Source: Odoribacter sp. (GTDB lineage Bacteria; Bacteroidota; Bacteroidia; Bacteroidales; Prolixibacteraceae). From it: 64,000 bases of DNA. The position numbers were made by a program, and so were the translations under genes. This document shows positions 1 to 7,763 of the stretch, piece after piece (within the stretch, counting starts at the first letter, position 1; each line of letters starts with the position of its first letter). Below the pieces are notes generated by a model that searched no databases, had not been told where the DNA came from, and saw only the letters and a list, made by a program, of their open reading frames with translations. The stretch is from positions 1 to 64,000 of the forward strand of contig PNOH01000005.1 of the NCBI GenBank assembly GCA_013824715.1, read 5' to 3'.

Positions 1-20
1 ATATTTAGCAAACTATATAA

Positions 21-52
21 AAAGAGTGTTTCCATAGAAGTGGACACTCTTT
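21..52 (+). terminator. Rho-independent terminator at the left edge
   Basis: A 9-bp perfect stem (AAAGAGTGT / ACACTCTTT) is followed on the plus strand by a run of T residues. It probably ends a plus-strand gene lying before the window. The mirrored A-run is short, so activity on the minus strand is less likely. Confidence 0.6.
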
Positions 53-143
53 TTTTTTGTCAGATTGCCAAACTGTCCCCAGATTTTTCGAAGAACATGA
101 TTGTATATCAGGAGAAGTGAGTATTTGAAATCAACAAACGTAA

Positions 144-384
144 TCACACTAAATCATCCAGGCAAAGAAAGTCGAGCAAGTGCATGTGCCTGATGCCTTT
201 GTAGGTGGTTATTGCCGGAAAATCGTCCATCGTTACCACATACTTAGGGTAGTTATCGCGTATGGCCAATAAGTTGCCAAATTCCCAAATATTTTTCGCC
301 GCTTTCGAATATCTTTTTCCCCTGCATATCCTGTCGTTTTGCACCTGAAACGAAATAAGCCTGTTCGAGATAAGCTATATTCAT
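144..384 (-). pseudogene. Decayed C-terminal piece of a DUF4143-type AAA ATPase
   Basis: Two reading frames each keep part of the same family. From the ATG at 384 one frame reads AYLEQAYFVSGAKRQDMQGK and then ESGEKYL, a stretch typical of DUF4143 ATPases. It then runs into a second frame reading GNLLAIRDNYPKYVVTMDDF and ending LLDFL, the usual C-terminus of these proteins. The P-loop domain and the region joining the two pieces are absent, so this is a remnant with an internal deletion or frameshift. The 66-aa ORF of the track is only its second half. Intact family members are ATP-binding proteins of unclear role, often linked to mobile or accessory DNA. The identification comes from remembered family motifs, without a search. 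Confidence 0.6.
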
Positions 385-558
385 GTTCAGTACACTTAAT
401 GTTTTATGCAAATATGCAACATTTGTATAGTATAGTGAACGAAATGGTTAAGGTAAAATTGTAAAAATAAAAAATTTTGCCTCCGCTGGCGCTGGTATTA
501 ATTTGGGCCTAAATCTAAAAAAAACAATTCAGGCAGAATAACCTCCATGAATACCACT

Positions 559-566
559 TACATTTG
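559..566 (+). promoter_or_regulatory. Possible Bacteroidetes -7 box before the SulP gene
   Basis: TACATTTG matches the TANNTTTG -7 consensus of Bacteroidetes primary promoters. No clear TTTG -33 box is seen at the expected distance, so this is tentative. If real, transcription starts downstream of the TTG codon at 564 and an ATG start at 582 or 588 is required. The rest of 385-558 shows nothing I recognise. Confidence 0.3.
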
Positions 567-581
567 CAGCTTCAATATTTG

Positions 582-2231
582 ATGGGAATGGAACCAGTCT
601 TTCTACCGAAAACATGGAGCCTTTTCAAAAAAGGCCTCTTATTTAAAAACTTATCAAACGACATCTTTGCCGGAATAATTGTTGGAATAGTTGCCCTTCC
701 TCTGGCTATTGCGTTTGCCGTGGCTTCCGGGGTATCTCCTGAAAAAGGAATAATCACGGCAGTGGTAGCTGGTTTTCTGATTGCAGTACTGGGAGGCAGT
801 CGGGTTCAGATTGGCGGCCCAACCGGTGCATTCATTATAATTGTTTATGGTATTTTGCAAAAATATGGCATCAATGGCTTAATTATTTCAACTATTCTGG
901 CTGGCCTTATGCTGATTGCATTCGGTTTTCTTCGTTTGGGATCAATCCTGAAATTCTTTCCTCATCCTTTAATTGTCGGGTTCACCAGTGGTATAGCGCT
1001 GGTCATTTTTTCAACACAGATTAAAGACGCAATGGGCTTGCCAATCGAAAAACTTCCGGCTGAATTTATTGCAAAGTGGGAAGTTTACTTTCAGCAATTG
1101 CAGAATTTTAATCAGACAGCAGTCCTTATCGCAATCGGAACCATTCTGATCACGGTTTTCTCCGGAAGGTTAATCCCTAAAATTCCGGGATCATTTATTG
1201 CGATTGTTGTTATGACCTTAATTGTCTCGATTTTTGGACTTGAGGTTAGCACAATCCAAAGTGTTTTTGGAGCAATCCCGAATAGTTTTCAATTGACATT
1301 TCCTACGATCCGATTCGACGAGCTTGGCCAATATATGCAACCTGCGCTTACCATTGCCTTGCTGGGTGCAATCGAGTCGTTGCTTTCGGCAGTCGTCGCC
1401 GATGGGATGATCAGTAGCAACCATCGTTCGAATACTGAACTGATTGCTCAGGGAATTGCCAATGTGGTAACCCCGTTTTTCGGCGGAATTCCGGCTACCG
1501 GAGCCATTGCCCGTACCGCAACCAATGTCAGGAACAACGGTCGAACCCCGGTTTCAGGTATCACACATGCCTTTACACTTTTACTCATTATGTTGTTTTT
1601 CGGCAAATGGGCCATTCTGATTCCAATGCCTTGTCTGGCCGGAATCCTGATTGTGGTGGCCTGGAACATGAGCGAGATGAAGTCATTCTTTTCGATACTG
1701 AAAGGTCACAAATATGATATATTTATACTCCTCACTACTTTCATTCTGACTGTTTTTGTGGATTTGACTGTTGCTATCGAGGTTGGAGTAGTACTTTCAT
1801 CCTTATTGTTTATGCAGCGGATGTCAAGCCTTAGCAAGGTAATCCCGATCGAAACCGAATCGGATACACTGGAAAATTATGCTGATATTCCGAAGGGAGT
1901 CGAAATATTCGAAATCAGTGGCCCATTCTTTTTTGCAGCCGCCCGTCGGTACGAAGAAACCCTGAAGGAAATCAGCCACACCTCAAAAGTGGTGATAATC
2001 CGAATGAGGCATGTGCCATTTATTGATGGAACCGGCTTGCGCAACCTGAAACAAACCCTCAAAGATCTGAAGTCGCGGAGAATCCAGATAATTCTTTCAG
2101 GAGTTCAGCCTGAAGTGCTTGAAGAGCTTCAAAAAGGCGGGATCAGCGAGTTAATTGGGCCTTTGAATATCTGTGCTAATTTTGATCTTGCATTGGCCCG
2201 GATGGAGTTGATCATGAAAAAACAAGTGTGA
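582..2231 (+). CDS. SulP-family inorganic anion transporter with STAS domain
   Basis: Integral inner-membrane transporter of the SulP/SLC26 family, which moves sulfate, bicarbonate or related anions. Residues from about 30 to 410 form the hydrophobic transport domain, including the family-like stretch FTSGIALVIFSTQIKD. The C-terminal 110 residues form a STAS domain (EIFEISGPFFFAAARRYEE ... VPFIDGTGL). The length of about 549 aa is normal. The ORF track opens at a TTG (564). I prefer the ATG at 582, with 588 also possible, because a -7-like box overlaps the TTG. No carbonic anhydrase or sulfate-assimilation gene is adjacent, so the substrate cannot be set between sulfate and bicarbonate. Confidence 0.9.
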   Translation: MGMEPVFLPKTWSLFKKGLLFKNLSNDIFAGIIVGIVALPLAIAFAVASGVSPEKGIITAVVAGFLIAVLGGSRVQIGGPTGAFIIIVYGILQKYGINGLIISTILAGLMLIAFGFLRLGSILKFFPHPLIVGFTSGIALVIFSTQIKDAMGLPIEKLPAEFIAKWEVYFQQLQNFNQTAVLIAIGTILITVFSGRLIPKIPGSFIAIVVMTLIVSIFGLEVSTIQSVFGAIPNSFQLTFPTIRFDELGQYMQPALTIALLGAIESLLSAVVADGMISSNHRSNTELIAQGIANVVTPFFGGIPATGAIARTATNVRNNGRTPVSGITHAFTLLLIMLFFGKWAILIPMPCLAGILIVVAWNMSEMKSFFSILKGHKYDIFILLTTFILTVFVDLTVAIEVGVVLSSLLFMQRMSSLSKVIPIETESDTLENYADIPKGVEIFEISGPFFFAAARRYEETLKEISHTSKVVIIRMRHVPFIDGTGLRNLKQTLKDLKSRRIQIILSGVQPEVLEELQKGGISELIGPLNICANFDLALARMELIMKKQV

Positions 2232-2251
2232 AAAGAAAGTATTGAGATTGA

Positions 2252-2707
2252 CTAAGTCAGGATTGTTGAAAAATCTGGTATCTCCGTGCAAAAAGCATAG
2301 GTATTGTCACTATAATTGATCCGACAGCAGAAATGTTCCATTCCGTTGCTTACAATCAGAAATTTCACTTTCAACTGCATGTTGTACCTGACAATCTGGT
2401 CGAATGATTGCTGGCTTATTTTTACTTCAGGAGCTTTAAATTCAGCTACCAAAACCGGATTTCCTGATCGATCAAATATAATCATATCAGCACGTTGCGG
2501 ATTGTTGTTCACTTTTACCCCGACTTCGATGGCAATTAATGATACCGGATAGTTTTTCTTCTGAATCAGAAACTGCACAAAATTCTGACGTACCCATTCT
2601 TCCGGGGTAAGCCGTACAAATTTTTTCCGGAGCGAATCAAAAATTAAAGATTTTTCTTCTTTGTTTTTGATTCTGAAAGAATATTCGGGCAAATTCAATT
2701 TTTGCAT
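2252..2707 (-). CDS. Stand-alone HsdR N-terminal-like nuclease domain protein
   Basis: A 151-aa protein that is essentially a single type I restriction HsdR_N-like domain (PF13588 type). The motif RADMIIFDRSGNPVLVAEFK supplies the Asp and the E-x-K pattern of a PD-(D/E)XK fold, followed by a helix with QSFDQIVRYNMQL. No helicase or methylase partner is present, so this is not a restriction system. It is divergent from amn and close to holA, and as I recall this domain lies beside holA in many Bacteroidetes, which argues for a housekeeping DNA-related role. Its function is unknown. Confidence 0.75.
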   Translation of the reverse strand: MQKLNLPEYSFRIKNKEEKSLIFDSLRKKFVRLTPEEWVRQNFVQFLIQKKNYPVSLIAIEVGVKVNNNPQRADMIIFDRSGNPVLVAEFKAPEVKISQQSFDQIVRYNMQLKVKFLIVSNGMEHFCCRINYSDNTYAFCTEIPDFSTILT

Positions 2708-2797
2708 GATGAAGCCAACAAAGTTTGTATTTTTGTCTGAAATCCGAAATCAAAATAACGAATAAAAGTTCGGAGTAACAGAAAATTGACCATTATA

Positions 2798-2864
2798 CTA
2801 TTTACAATTTACCATTAAACGCTTCTTGTAGTGAATAATTAGTAAATGGTAAATAATCAAATAG
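2798..2864. repeat. Imperfect inverted repeat overlapping the amn ORF start
   Basis: Left arm ACTATTTACAATTTACCATT (2798-2817) and right arm AATGGTAAATAATCAAATAGT (2844-2864, complement nearly identical, one or two internal changes) are separated by about 26 nt. The right arm lies over the first ATG of the amn ORF in the track, so the codons MVNNQIV are repeat-derived and probably not translated. It looks like a dispersed palindromic intergenic repeat. Confidence 0.55.
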
Positions 2865-2875
2865 TAAATAATTTC

Positions 2876-3646
2876 ATGAAAACAAAAGAAGAAATTGTAG
2901 CAAACTGGCTTCCCCGTTATACCGGAAGGCCTTTGGATGAGTTTGATGATTTAATTCTGCTGACTAATTTTCACCTGTATGTGGATATGTTCGCCAGGAA
3001 ATTTGGTGTTCCGGTTATCGGAGAAAATAAAAACATGCCCAATGCCAGCGCTGAAGGAATTACGATTATCAACTTTGGAATGGGCAGCCCGAATGCTGCA
3101 ACAGTGATGGACCTTTTAAGTGCAGTACATCCAAAGGCAGTTCTTTTTTTAGGCAAATGCGGTGGCCTGAAACCAAAAAACCAACTGGGCGATTTTATCC
3201 TGCCGATTGCTGCCATCCGAAGCGAAGGAACTTCAAACGATTATTTACCGCCTGAAATACCGGCGCTTCCGGCATTTAACCTTCAACGTGCTGTTTCGAC
3301 TGCCATCCGCAACCGGAAACACGATTACTGGACTGGTGTTGTTTATACCACCAACAAACGCGTTTGGGAATATGACGAGCGTTTTAAAAAATACCTGGAA
3401 AAATCGAGGGCCATGGCTATTGACATGGAAACAGCAACCATATTTACTGTTGGTTTTTGCAACCAAATCCCTTCCGGGGCTTTATTGCTTGTATCCGACC
3501 AACCTATGATTTCAACTGGCGTGAAAACTGAAGCAAGCGATCAGATTGTTTCAAATACCTTTGTGAAGGAACATCTGGAAACTGGAATTGATGCACTTCT
3601 TGAGATAAAGAACAACGGAGAGTCGGTCAAACACCTGAAATTTTAA
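2876..3646 (+). CDS. amn: AMP nucleosidase
   Basis: Cytosolic enzyme hydrolysing AMP to adenine and ribose 5-phosphate in purine salvage and adenylate control. The 256-aa form is the short type seen in Bacteroidetes, consisting only of the PNP/UDP phosphorylase-like catalytic fold, without the extra N-terminal domain of E. coli Amn. Visible motifs are NFGMGSPNAATVMD, FLGKCGGLKPKNQLGDFILP and the substrate-binding region SRAMAIDMETATIF. I chose the ATG at 2876 (MKTKEEIVANWLPRYTGRPL), where family similarity begins. The track start at 2846 falls in an inverted repeat. holA follows after 8 nt, so they are probably cotranscribed. Confidence 0.88.
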   Translation: MKTKEEIVANWLPRYTGRPLDEFDDLILLTNFHLYVDMFARKFGVPVIGENKNMPNASAEGITIINFGMGSPNAATVMDLLSAVHPKAVLFLGKCGGLKPKNQLGDFILPIAAIRSEGTSNDYLPPEIPALPAFNLQRAVSTAIRNRKHDYWTGVVYTTNKRVWEYDERFKKYLEKSRAMAIDMETATIFTVGFCNQIPSGALLLVSDQPMISTGVKTEASDQIVSNTFVKEHLETGIDALLEIKNNGESVKHLKF

Positions 3647-3654
3647 AATCGTCT

Positions 3655-4659
3655 ATGGCAATATCTTTTGAAGAAATAATAAGCAACCTGCAAAAAAAAA
3701 TCTACCACCCCATCTACTTTCTAATGGGTGAGGAAGCCTACTTTATCGATAAAATCAGCAACTACATTACAGACCATGTACTTTCTGACGCTGAAAAAGG
3801 GTTTAACCAGTCGGTCCTTTACGGAAAAGACCTTGAGCCGCACACTATCATGGCCAATGCCCGCCGGTTTCCGATGATGGCCAACCACCAGGTGATTGTT
3901 GTACGGGAAGCCCAGAACATCAGAAAAATTGAGGAACTTGAAAGTTATGCCCAAAATCCATTAAGCTCAACCATTCTGGTTATCAATTACAAGTATAAAA
4001 CCATCGACAAACGGAAAACATTCGCCAGGCTGATTGATCAGAAAGGCGTACTTTTCGAGTCAAAAAAGATATACGACAATCAACTTCCGGCCTGGATTTC
4101 TTCGTACCTGAAGAACCTGAATTATACCATTGCGCCGCAGGCCGCTGTCATGATCGCCGAATATTTGGGCGCTGATTTGGGCAAAGTAGCCAATGAGTTG
4201 GACAAATTGGTTATTTCATTGCCTGCCGGCTCACAGATAACACCCGATCAGGTTGAAAAAAATATCGGGATCAGCAAGGAGTTTAACGCTTTCGAGCTTC
4301 AGAATGCTTTGGGCGAACGCAATCTCCTGAAGGCAAACCGGATTATTAACTATTTCGGGGCCAATCCATCTACAAATCCTTTTCCGGTTGTTATTTCATC
4401 CTTGTTTGGATATTTCTCGAAAGTGCTGAATTACCATTTTCTGGAAGATAAATCACAAAACAATGTGGCTTCTGTTCTCGGAGTTGTTCCATTCTTCGTA
4501 AAAAACTATGTGGTTGCGGCAAAGAATTACAACATTAAAAAACTGGTCGAAATTATTTCAATCCTGCGCGAATTTGACATGAAATCAAAAGGCTCGGGTA
4601 ATGTTTCATCATCGCCGGCCGACCTGCAGCGTGAAATGATATACCGAATTTTACATTAA
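3655..4659 (+). CDS. holA: DNA polymerase III delta subunit
   Basis: Clamp-loader wrench subunit that opens the beta sliding clamp. The 334-aa protein has the usual HolA layout: N-terminal domain beginning FEEIISNLQKKIYHPIYFLM with GEEAYFIDKISNYI, then an AAA-like region with LGADLGKVANELDKL, and a C-terminal helical collar containing FELQNALGERN. As expected for delta there is no Walker A motif. It starts 8 nt after amn and lies 12 nt before the rhomboid gene, so it sits in a plus-strand operon running to 6592. Confidence 0.88.
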   Translation: MAISFEEIISNLQKKIYHPIYFLMGEEAYFIDKISNYITDHVLSDAEKGFNQSVLYGKDLEPHTIMANARRFPMMANHQVIVVREAQNIRKIEELESYAQNPLSSTILVINYKYKTIDKRKTFARLIDQKGVLFESKKIYDNQLPAWISSYLKNLNYTIAPQAAVMIAEYLGADLGKVANELDKLVISLPAGSQITPDQVEKNIGISKEFNAFELQNALGERNLLKANRIINYFGANPSTNPFPVVISSLFGYFSKVLNYHFLEDKSQNNVASVLGVVPFFVKNYVVAAKNYNIKKLVEIISILREFDMKSKGSGNVSSSPADLQREMIYRILH

Positions 4660-4671
4660 ACGATATACTAT

Positions 4672-5280
4672 ATGACTATTATTCTGATTGTGATTACTGT
4701 AGCTGTTTCCTATGCCGCATTTAATTCGCTTAAACTAATGGAACTTCTTCAGTTCAACGCCAGTAAAATATTTTACAAAAAAGAATATCACCGGCTGGTT
4801 ACCCACGCCTTTGTTCATGCAAACTGGGAGCACCTCCTGGTGAATATGATTGTTTTGTTTTCGTTCGGTCTGGCAATCGAGAAGTATTTTAAATACAACT
4901 TCGGGAATAATCATATCCTTTATTTTTTTCTTCTTTATTTTGGGGGCATCCTGACTTCAAATATTTATGCGCTCTTTAAACACCGGAAAAACTATTTTTA
5001 CAATGCTGTTGGGGCCTCTGGTGCAGTTGCTTCCGTACTTTTTGCTTCCATTTTCTTCGATCCATGGAATAAGATTTATTTCTTTGGAATATTGCCTATT
5101 CCGGGAATTGTCTTTGGAGCATTATACCTGGTTTATTCGTACCAGATGAGCAACAAACAAAAAGATAATGTGGCCCATGATGCCCATTTTCTTGGTTCCC
5201 TTTTTGGTTTTATTTTTCCAATTTTACTGAATCCAAGACTCTTTGAAATATTTTTAGACAAACTCTTTGGGCTAATATGA
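4672..5280 (+). CDS. Rhomboid-family intramembrane serine protease
   Basis: A 202-aa six-helix membrane protein. The catalytic serine is in NAVGASGAVASVLF (GxSG motif) and the catalytic histidine in the last helix, DNVAHDAHFLGSLFGF. The structural motif HANWEHLLVNM lies in helix 2. Rhomboids cleave transmembrane segments of other membrane proteins, and the substrate here is unknown. It ends in an ATGA overlap with the next gene, suggesting translational coupling. Confidence 0.88.
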   Translation: MTIILIVITVAVSYAAFNSLKLMELLQFNASKIFYKKEYHRLVTHAFVHANWEHLLVNMIVLFSFGLAIEKYFKYNFGNNHILYFFLLYFGGILTSNIYALFKHRKNYFYNAVGASGAVASVLFASIFFDPWNKIYFFGILPIPGIVFGALYLVYSYQMSNKQKDNVAHDAHFLGSLFGFIFPILLNPRLFEIFLDKLFGLI

Positions 5281-5768
5281 GTGGAAAGGCTATTTTCCTT
5301 GACCGCGATGGTGTTTTAATCGAAAACAGCGATCATTATTACATCTGGAAACAGGAACAAATCAGGTTTGTTGATGGAGTTTTTGATAACTTGAAATGTC
5401 TGCTTCTGAAGGGATATCAATTATTCATAATTTCCAATCAGGGTGGGATTTCAAAAGGATTATATTCGAAAGATGATATTTTGAACTTACATGCCGCACT
5501 GTTACAAACTTTCAGGAATTTTCAGATTGAGATTACAGAAATTGTTTTTTGTCCGCATCATCCTGAAATTGAAAAATGTATTTGCCGGAAACCCGACTCG
5601 CTTATGATTGAAAAACTATTTTCCAAATACAAATTGAGCAAGGAAGAATCGTACCTGATCGGCGACAGCAAATCGGACATGGAAGCCGCACAAAAAGCAG
5701 GCATACAGAAAATAAAGATCAATTCAAATCAAAATATGTATCCGTTTATTTCTTTTTTGATCGGATGA
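5277..5768 (+). CDS. HAD-IIIA phosphatase, GmhB-like
   Basis: 163-aa HAD-family phosphatase resembling D-glycero-D-manno-heptose 1,7-bisphosphate 7-phosphatase. HAD motif I is FLDRDGVLIE, motif II is IISNQGGISKG and motif IV is YLIGDSKSDMEAA. The insert CPHHPEIEKCICRKPD carries the Cys/His pattern of the GmhB zinc site. GmhB acts in ADP-heptose synthesis for the LPS core, but histidinol-phosphatase relatives share these motifs and no other heptose gene is nearby. Both its ends overlap neighbours by 4 nt (ATGA), a tightly coupled operon. Confidence 0.75.
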   Translation: MSGKAIFLDRDGVLIENSDHYYIWKQEQIRFVDGVFDNLKCLLLKGYQLFIISNQGGISKGLYSKDDILNLHAALLQTFRNFQIEITEIVFCPHHPEIEKCICRKPDSLMIEKLFSKYKLSKEESYLIGDSKSDMEAAQKAGIQKIKINSNQNMYPFISFLIG

Positions 5769-6592
5769 ACAAAGGCAAATACATTTTAGTCAATGGTATA
5801 TTTGTCTTAACTGATGAATACCGGATTTCGATTCAGGAATCGGAAGCATTTTTATTCGCTGAAAAAATAAGGGCAGTACGTACTAATTTCCCATTCTTTA
5901 GCGAAACCCTTGAAATAATCAAACTTAAATTACTCCTTTTTAACCAGTCGTTTCCTGAATTTACCGACCGCGGTGGCGCTGGTTTAAGACGGCAGCTCGA
6001 ACGGACATTAACTAAAAATAAGCTTTTTTTAGGGGCAGTATTTACCATTTCTTTCAGGTTAATAAATGAAATGATTCAATATACGATACTGTCTGAAAAA
6101 TTTGAACAATCTGATTTTGAATTGAATGAAAAAGGCCTGTTTATTGAAATCTTTGATAAAATAAAGAAGCCGTCATCATCACTTTCGAATTTATCGCTGG
6201 GTTCTGAAATCTATTGGAACATAGCCTGGAATCATTTAAGAAATTCGGTGGCAGACCAATTATTGTTTGTGAATACTGAAGATCATATCATCGAAGCTCT
6301 TGAAGTGAACATTTACATCATCAATGGAGACCGGATTAGGGGCGCCAGTTGTGAGCATGGCGCTTATCTGGATATCACTCAAGCTCTTTTACATGAAATA
6401 TTCGGCAAATTAAACCTGAGGTATTCGGAGAATGAAGAAATAACCATTCATGATATTCGTTCGGCTGAAGAAATAATGACTGTAAATGCCATTGAAGGGA
6501 TAAGATGGATTGTTGGATTTGAAGGCAAACGGTTTTTTAACCATACGATCCGGAAAATAAGCGAAATTTTTGGAAGAAGCCTGCTTAGTTAA
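5765..6592 (+). CDS. Aminotransferase class IV-fold protein lacking the PLP lysine
   Basis: 275 aa with the outline of the branched-chain aminotransferase/ADC lyase fold: an N-terminal YILVNGIFVLTDEYRISIQE strand region, the segment KPSSSLSNLSLGS, the conserved glutamate region HIIEALEVNIYIING, and GAYLDITQALLHEI near the cofactor phosphate site. In active relatives the segment reads LSNLKTxN, and that lysine binds PLP. Here it is serine and no lysine lies nearby, so transamination is unlikely. It follows the GmhB-like gene by an ATGA overlap and converges on yqgE with an 8-nt overlap. A class IV gene beside yqgE is, as I recall, common in Bacteroidetes. Function unknown. Confidence 0.65.
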   Translation: MNKGKYILVNGIFVLTDEYRISIQESEAFLFAEKIRAVRTNFPFFSETLEIIKLKLLLFNQSFPEFTDRGGAGLRRQLERTLTKNKLFLGAVFTISFRLINEMIQYTILSEKFEQSDFELNEKGLFIEIFDKIKKPSSSLSNLSLGSEIYWNIAWNHLRNSVADQLLFVNTEDHIIEALEVNIYIINGDRIRGASCEHGAYLDITQALLHEIFGKLNLRYSENEEITIHDIRSAEEIMTVNAIEGIRWIVGFEGKRFFNHTIRKISEIFGRSLLS

Positions 6593-7175
6593 GGGAAGGA
6601 TTTTCCGGAAAGTTTTCCCACATGCTGTACTTACCGCCCATTGACCTGACTGATTGTGCCCACATCACATTTTCATCAATAGTCATCAGATCGGCCTGCG
6701 GAATATCGGCAACCAGCCACGAATTCTGGGCAATTTCTTCTTCAAGCTGACCGGCATCCCAACCCGAATAGCCCAAAAAGAACCGTACCTGCTGCGAATT
6801 TACCAGACCTAATTTAATCTGAAGTTTAAGCGCTTCAAAATCACCGCCCCAATAAAGATTTTCTTTAATCTTGATACTTCCGGGTATGGAGTCGCCAAGT
6901 GTGTGGATGAAGTAAATAGAATCAGTTCCTACAGGTCCTCCAATGTGGATTTCAGAATCGAAGTCGGGGAAATTAGCAAAAAGATCTTCAACCGGATAAT
7001 CAACTTTTTTATTCAGGATAAAACCAACAGCGCCTTTTTCACCGTATGATGCCAGGAGAATGATTGACCGGTTAAAGTAACTTCCGGCCAGAAAAGGTTC
7101 AGCAATCAGTATATGTCCCTGACTCGGGGCTACATGATTGGTCTCTATCCGGAATATGTTTGTATTAATTTTCAT
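6585..7175 (-). CDS. YqgE/AlgH family protein
   Basis: 196-aa protein of the UPF0301 family. The signature AEPFLAGSYFNRSIILLASY followed by GAVGFILNK is intact, as are the HIGGPVG segment and FFLGYSGWDAGQLEEEI. The biochemical role of the family is not established; the AlgH name comes from alginate regulation in Pseudomonas. Its 3' end overlaps the convergent class IV gene by 8 nt. The 190 nt to the next gene hold its own promoter region, with no motif I can assign. Confidence 0.88.
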   Translation of the reverse strand: MKINTNIFRIETNHVAPSQGHILIAEPFLAGSYFNRSIILLASYGEKGAVGFILNKKVDYPVEDLFANFPDFDSEIHIGGPVGTDSIYFIHTLGDSIPGSIKIKENLYWGGDFEALKLQIKLGLVNSQQVRFFLGYSGWDAGQLEEEIAQNSWLVADIPQADLMTIDENVMWAQSVRSMGGKYSMWENFPENPSLN

Positions 7176-7365
7176 CGGTCAAACTTCGTTCAAGAAATAT
7201 AGTAATTCTCTTTCTCTTTTCAAAGGAAAAATTCATTTTCAGATAAAAATAAGCAAATACTTAGAAGAATGTTAGTTATGGAAGTTGAAAATAAAACTTG
7301 TAAGTAAAATTACGTCAAAAGACGAGAGATAGTTGCCAAATAAAAGATTGAAATGTCTTAATATT

Positions 7366-7644
7366 TTAGTTTTCTTCTACGATTACATAAATTTCCTCGT
7401 CGGCCTTTTTCATTAAAAACTGTTCACGCGCAAACTTTTCCAGATTGGCATCATTGGTTTGCAACTCGTATAATTTTCGTTTATCTGCTTCAATTTTTTG
7501 TTTGTAAAAATTAACCTGTGCTTCAAGCAGTGCGAGTTCTTGCCTGTTTTGTAAATGTTGCCGCAAATTATTCTCATCGAAAAACATGATCCAAACCAAA
7601 AATCCCACCAGGGTAATAAGGTATTTATTAAAGATTGGTCTCAT
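7366..7644 (-). CDS. DivIC/FtsB-like septum formation protein
   Basis: A 92-aa bitopic membrane protein: one N-terminal transmembrane helix (YLITLVGFLVWIMFF) followed by a coiled coil with the hallmark DENNLRQHLQNRQEL and a C-terminal EKFAREQFLMKKADEEIYVI. This is the standard layout of the FtsB/DivIC family, which forms the FtsQLB divisome subcomplex. The track ORF is 23 codons longer (7713). I chose the ATG at 7644 (MRPIFNKY), since the extra residues would precede the helix with no family similarity. It follows pruA's neighbourhood but is separated from it by a terminator. Confidence 0.82.
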   Translation of the reverse strand: MRPIFNKYLITLVGFLVWIMFFDENNLRQHLQNRQELALLEAQVNFYKQKIEADKRKLYELQTNDANLEKFAREQFLMKKADEEIYVIVEEN

Positions 7645-7715
7645 GATTTTAATTCCTAATTCTGTGGCTTCCATCGTGATGATTTTAAACAAAAATAGAA
7701 TTTTCCCGGACAAAA

Positions 7716-7747
7716 AAAAAGGAGATGAAATAAATCATCTCCTTTTT
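7716..7747 (-). terminator. Terminator after pruA's neighbour DivIC promoter, serving pruA
   Basis: A perfect 13-bp stem (AAAAAGGAGATGA / TCATCTCCTTTTT, loop AATAAA) lies between the pruA stop and the DivIC-like gene. Read on the minus strand it ends in a run of nine T residues, so it terminates pruA. Some plus-strand activity is possible. Confidence 0.8.
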
Positions 7748-7763
7748 GCTAAAATTATTATTC

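Noticed and set aside
61-120. Open plus-strand run reading QIAKLSPDFSKNMIVYQEK before a stop
   Set aside because: Protein-like, but only 19 codons, preceded by a terminator T-run and with no start. It may be another gene remnant but cannot be supported.
2252-2707. Type I restriction system
   Set aside because: Only the HsdR N-terminal-like domain is present; no helicase, specificity or methylase gene.
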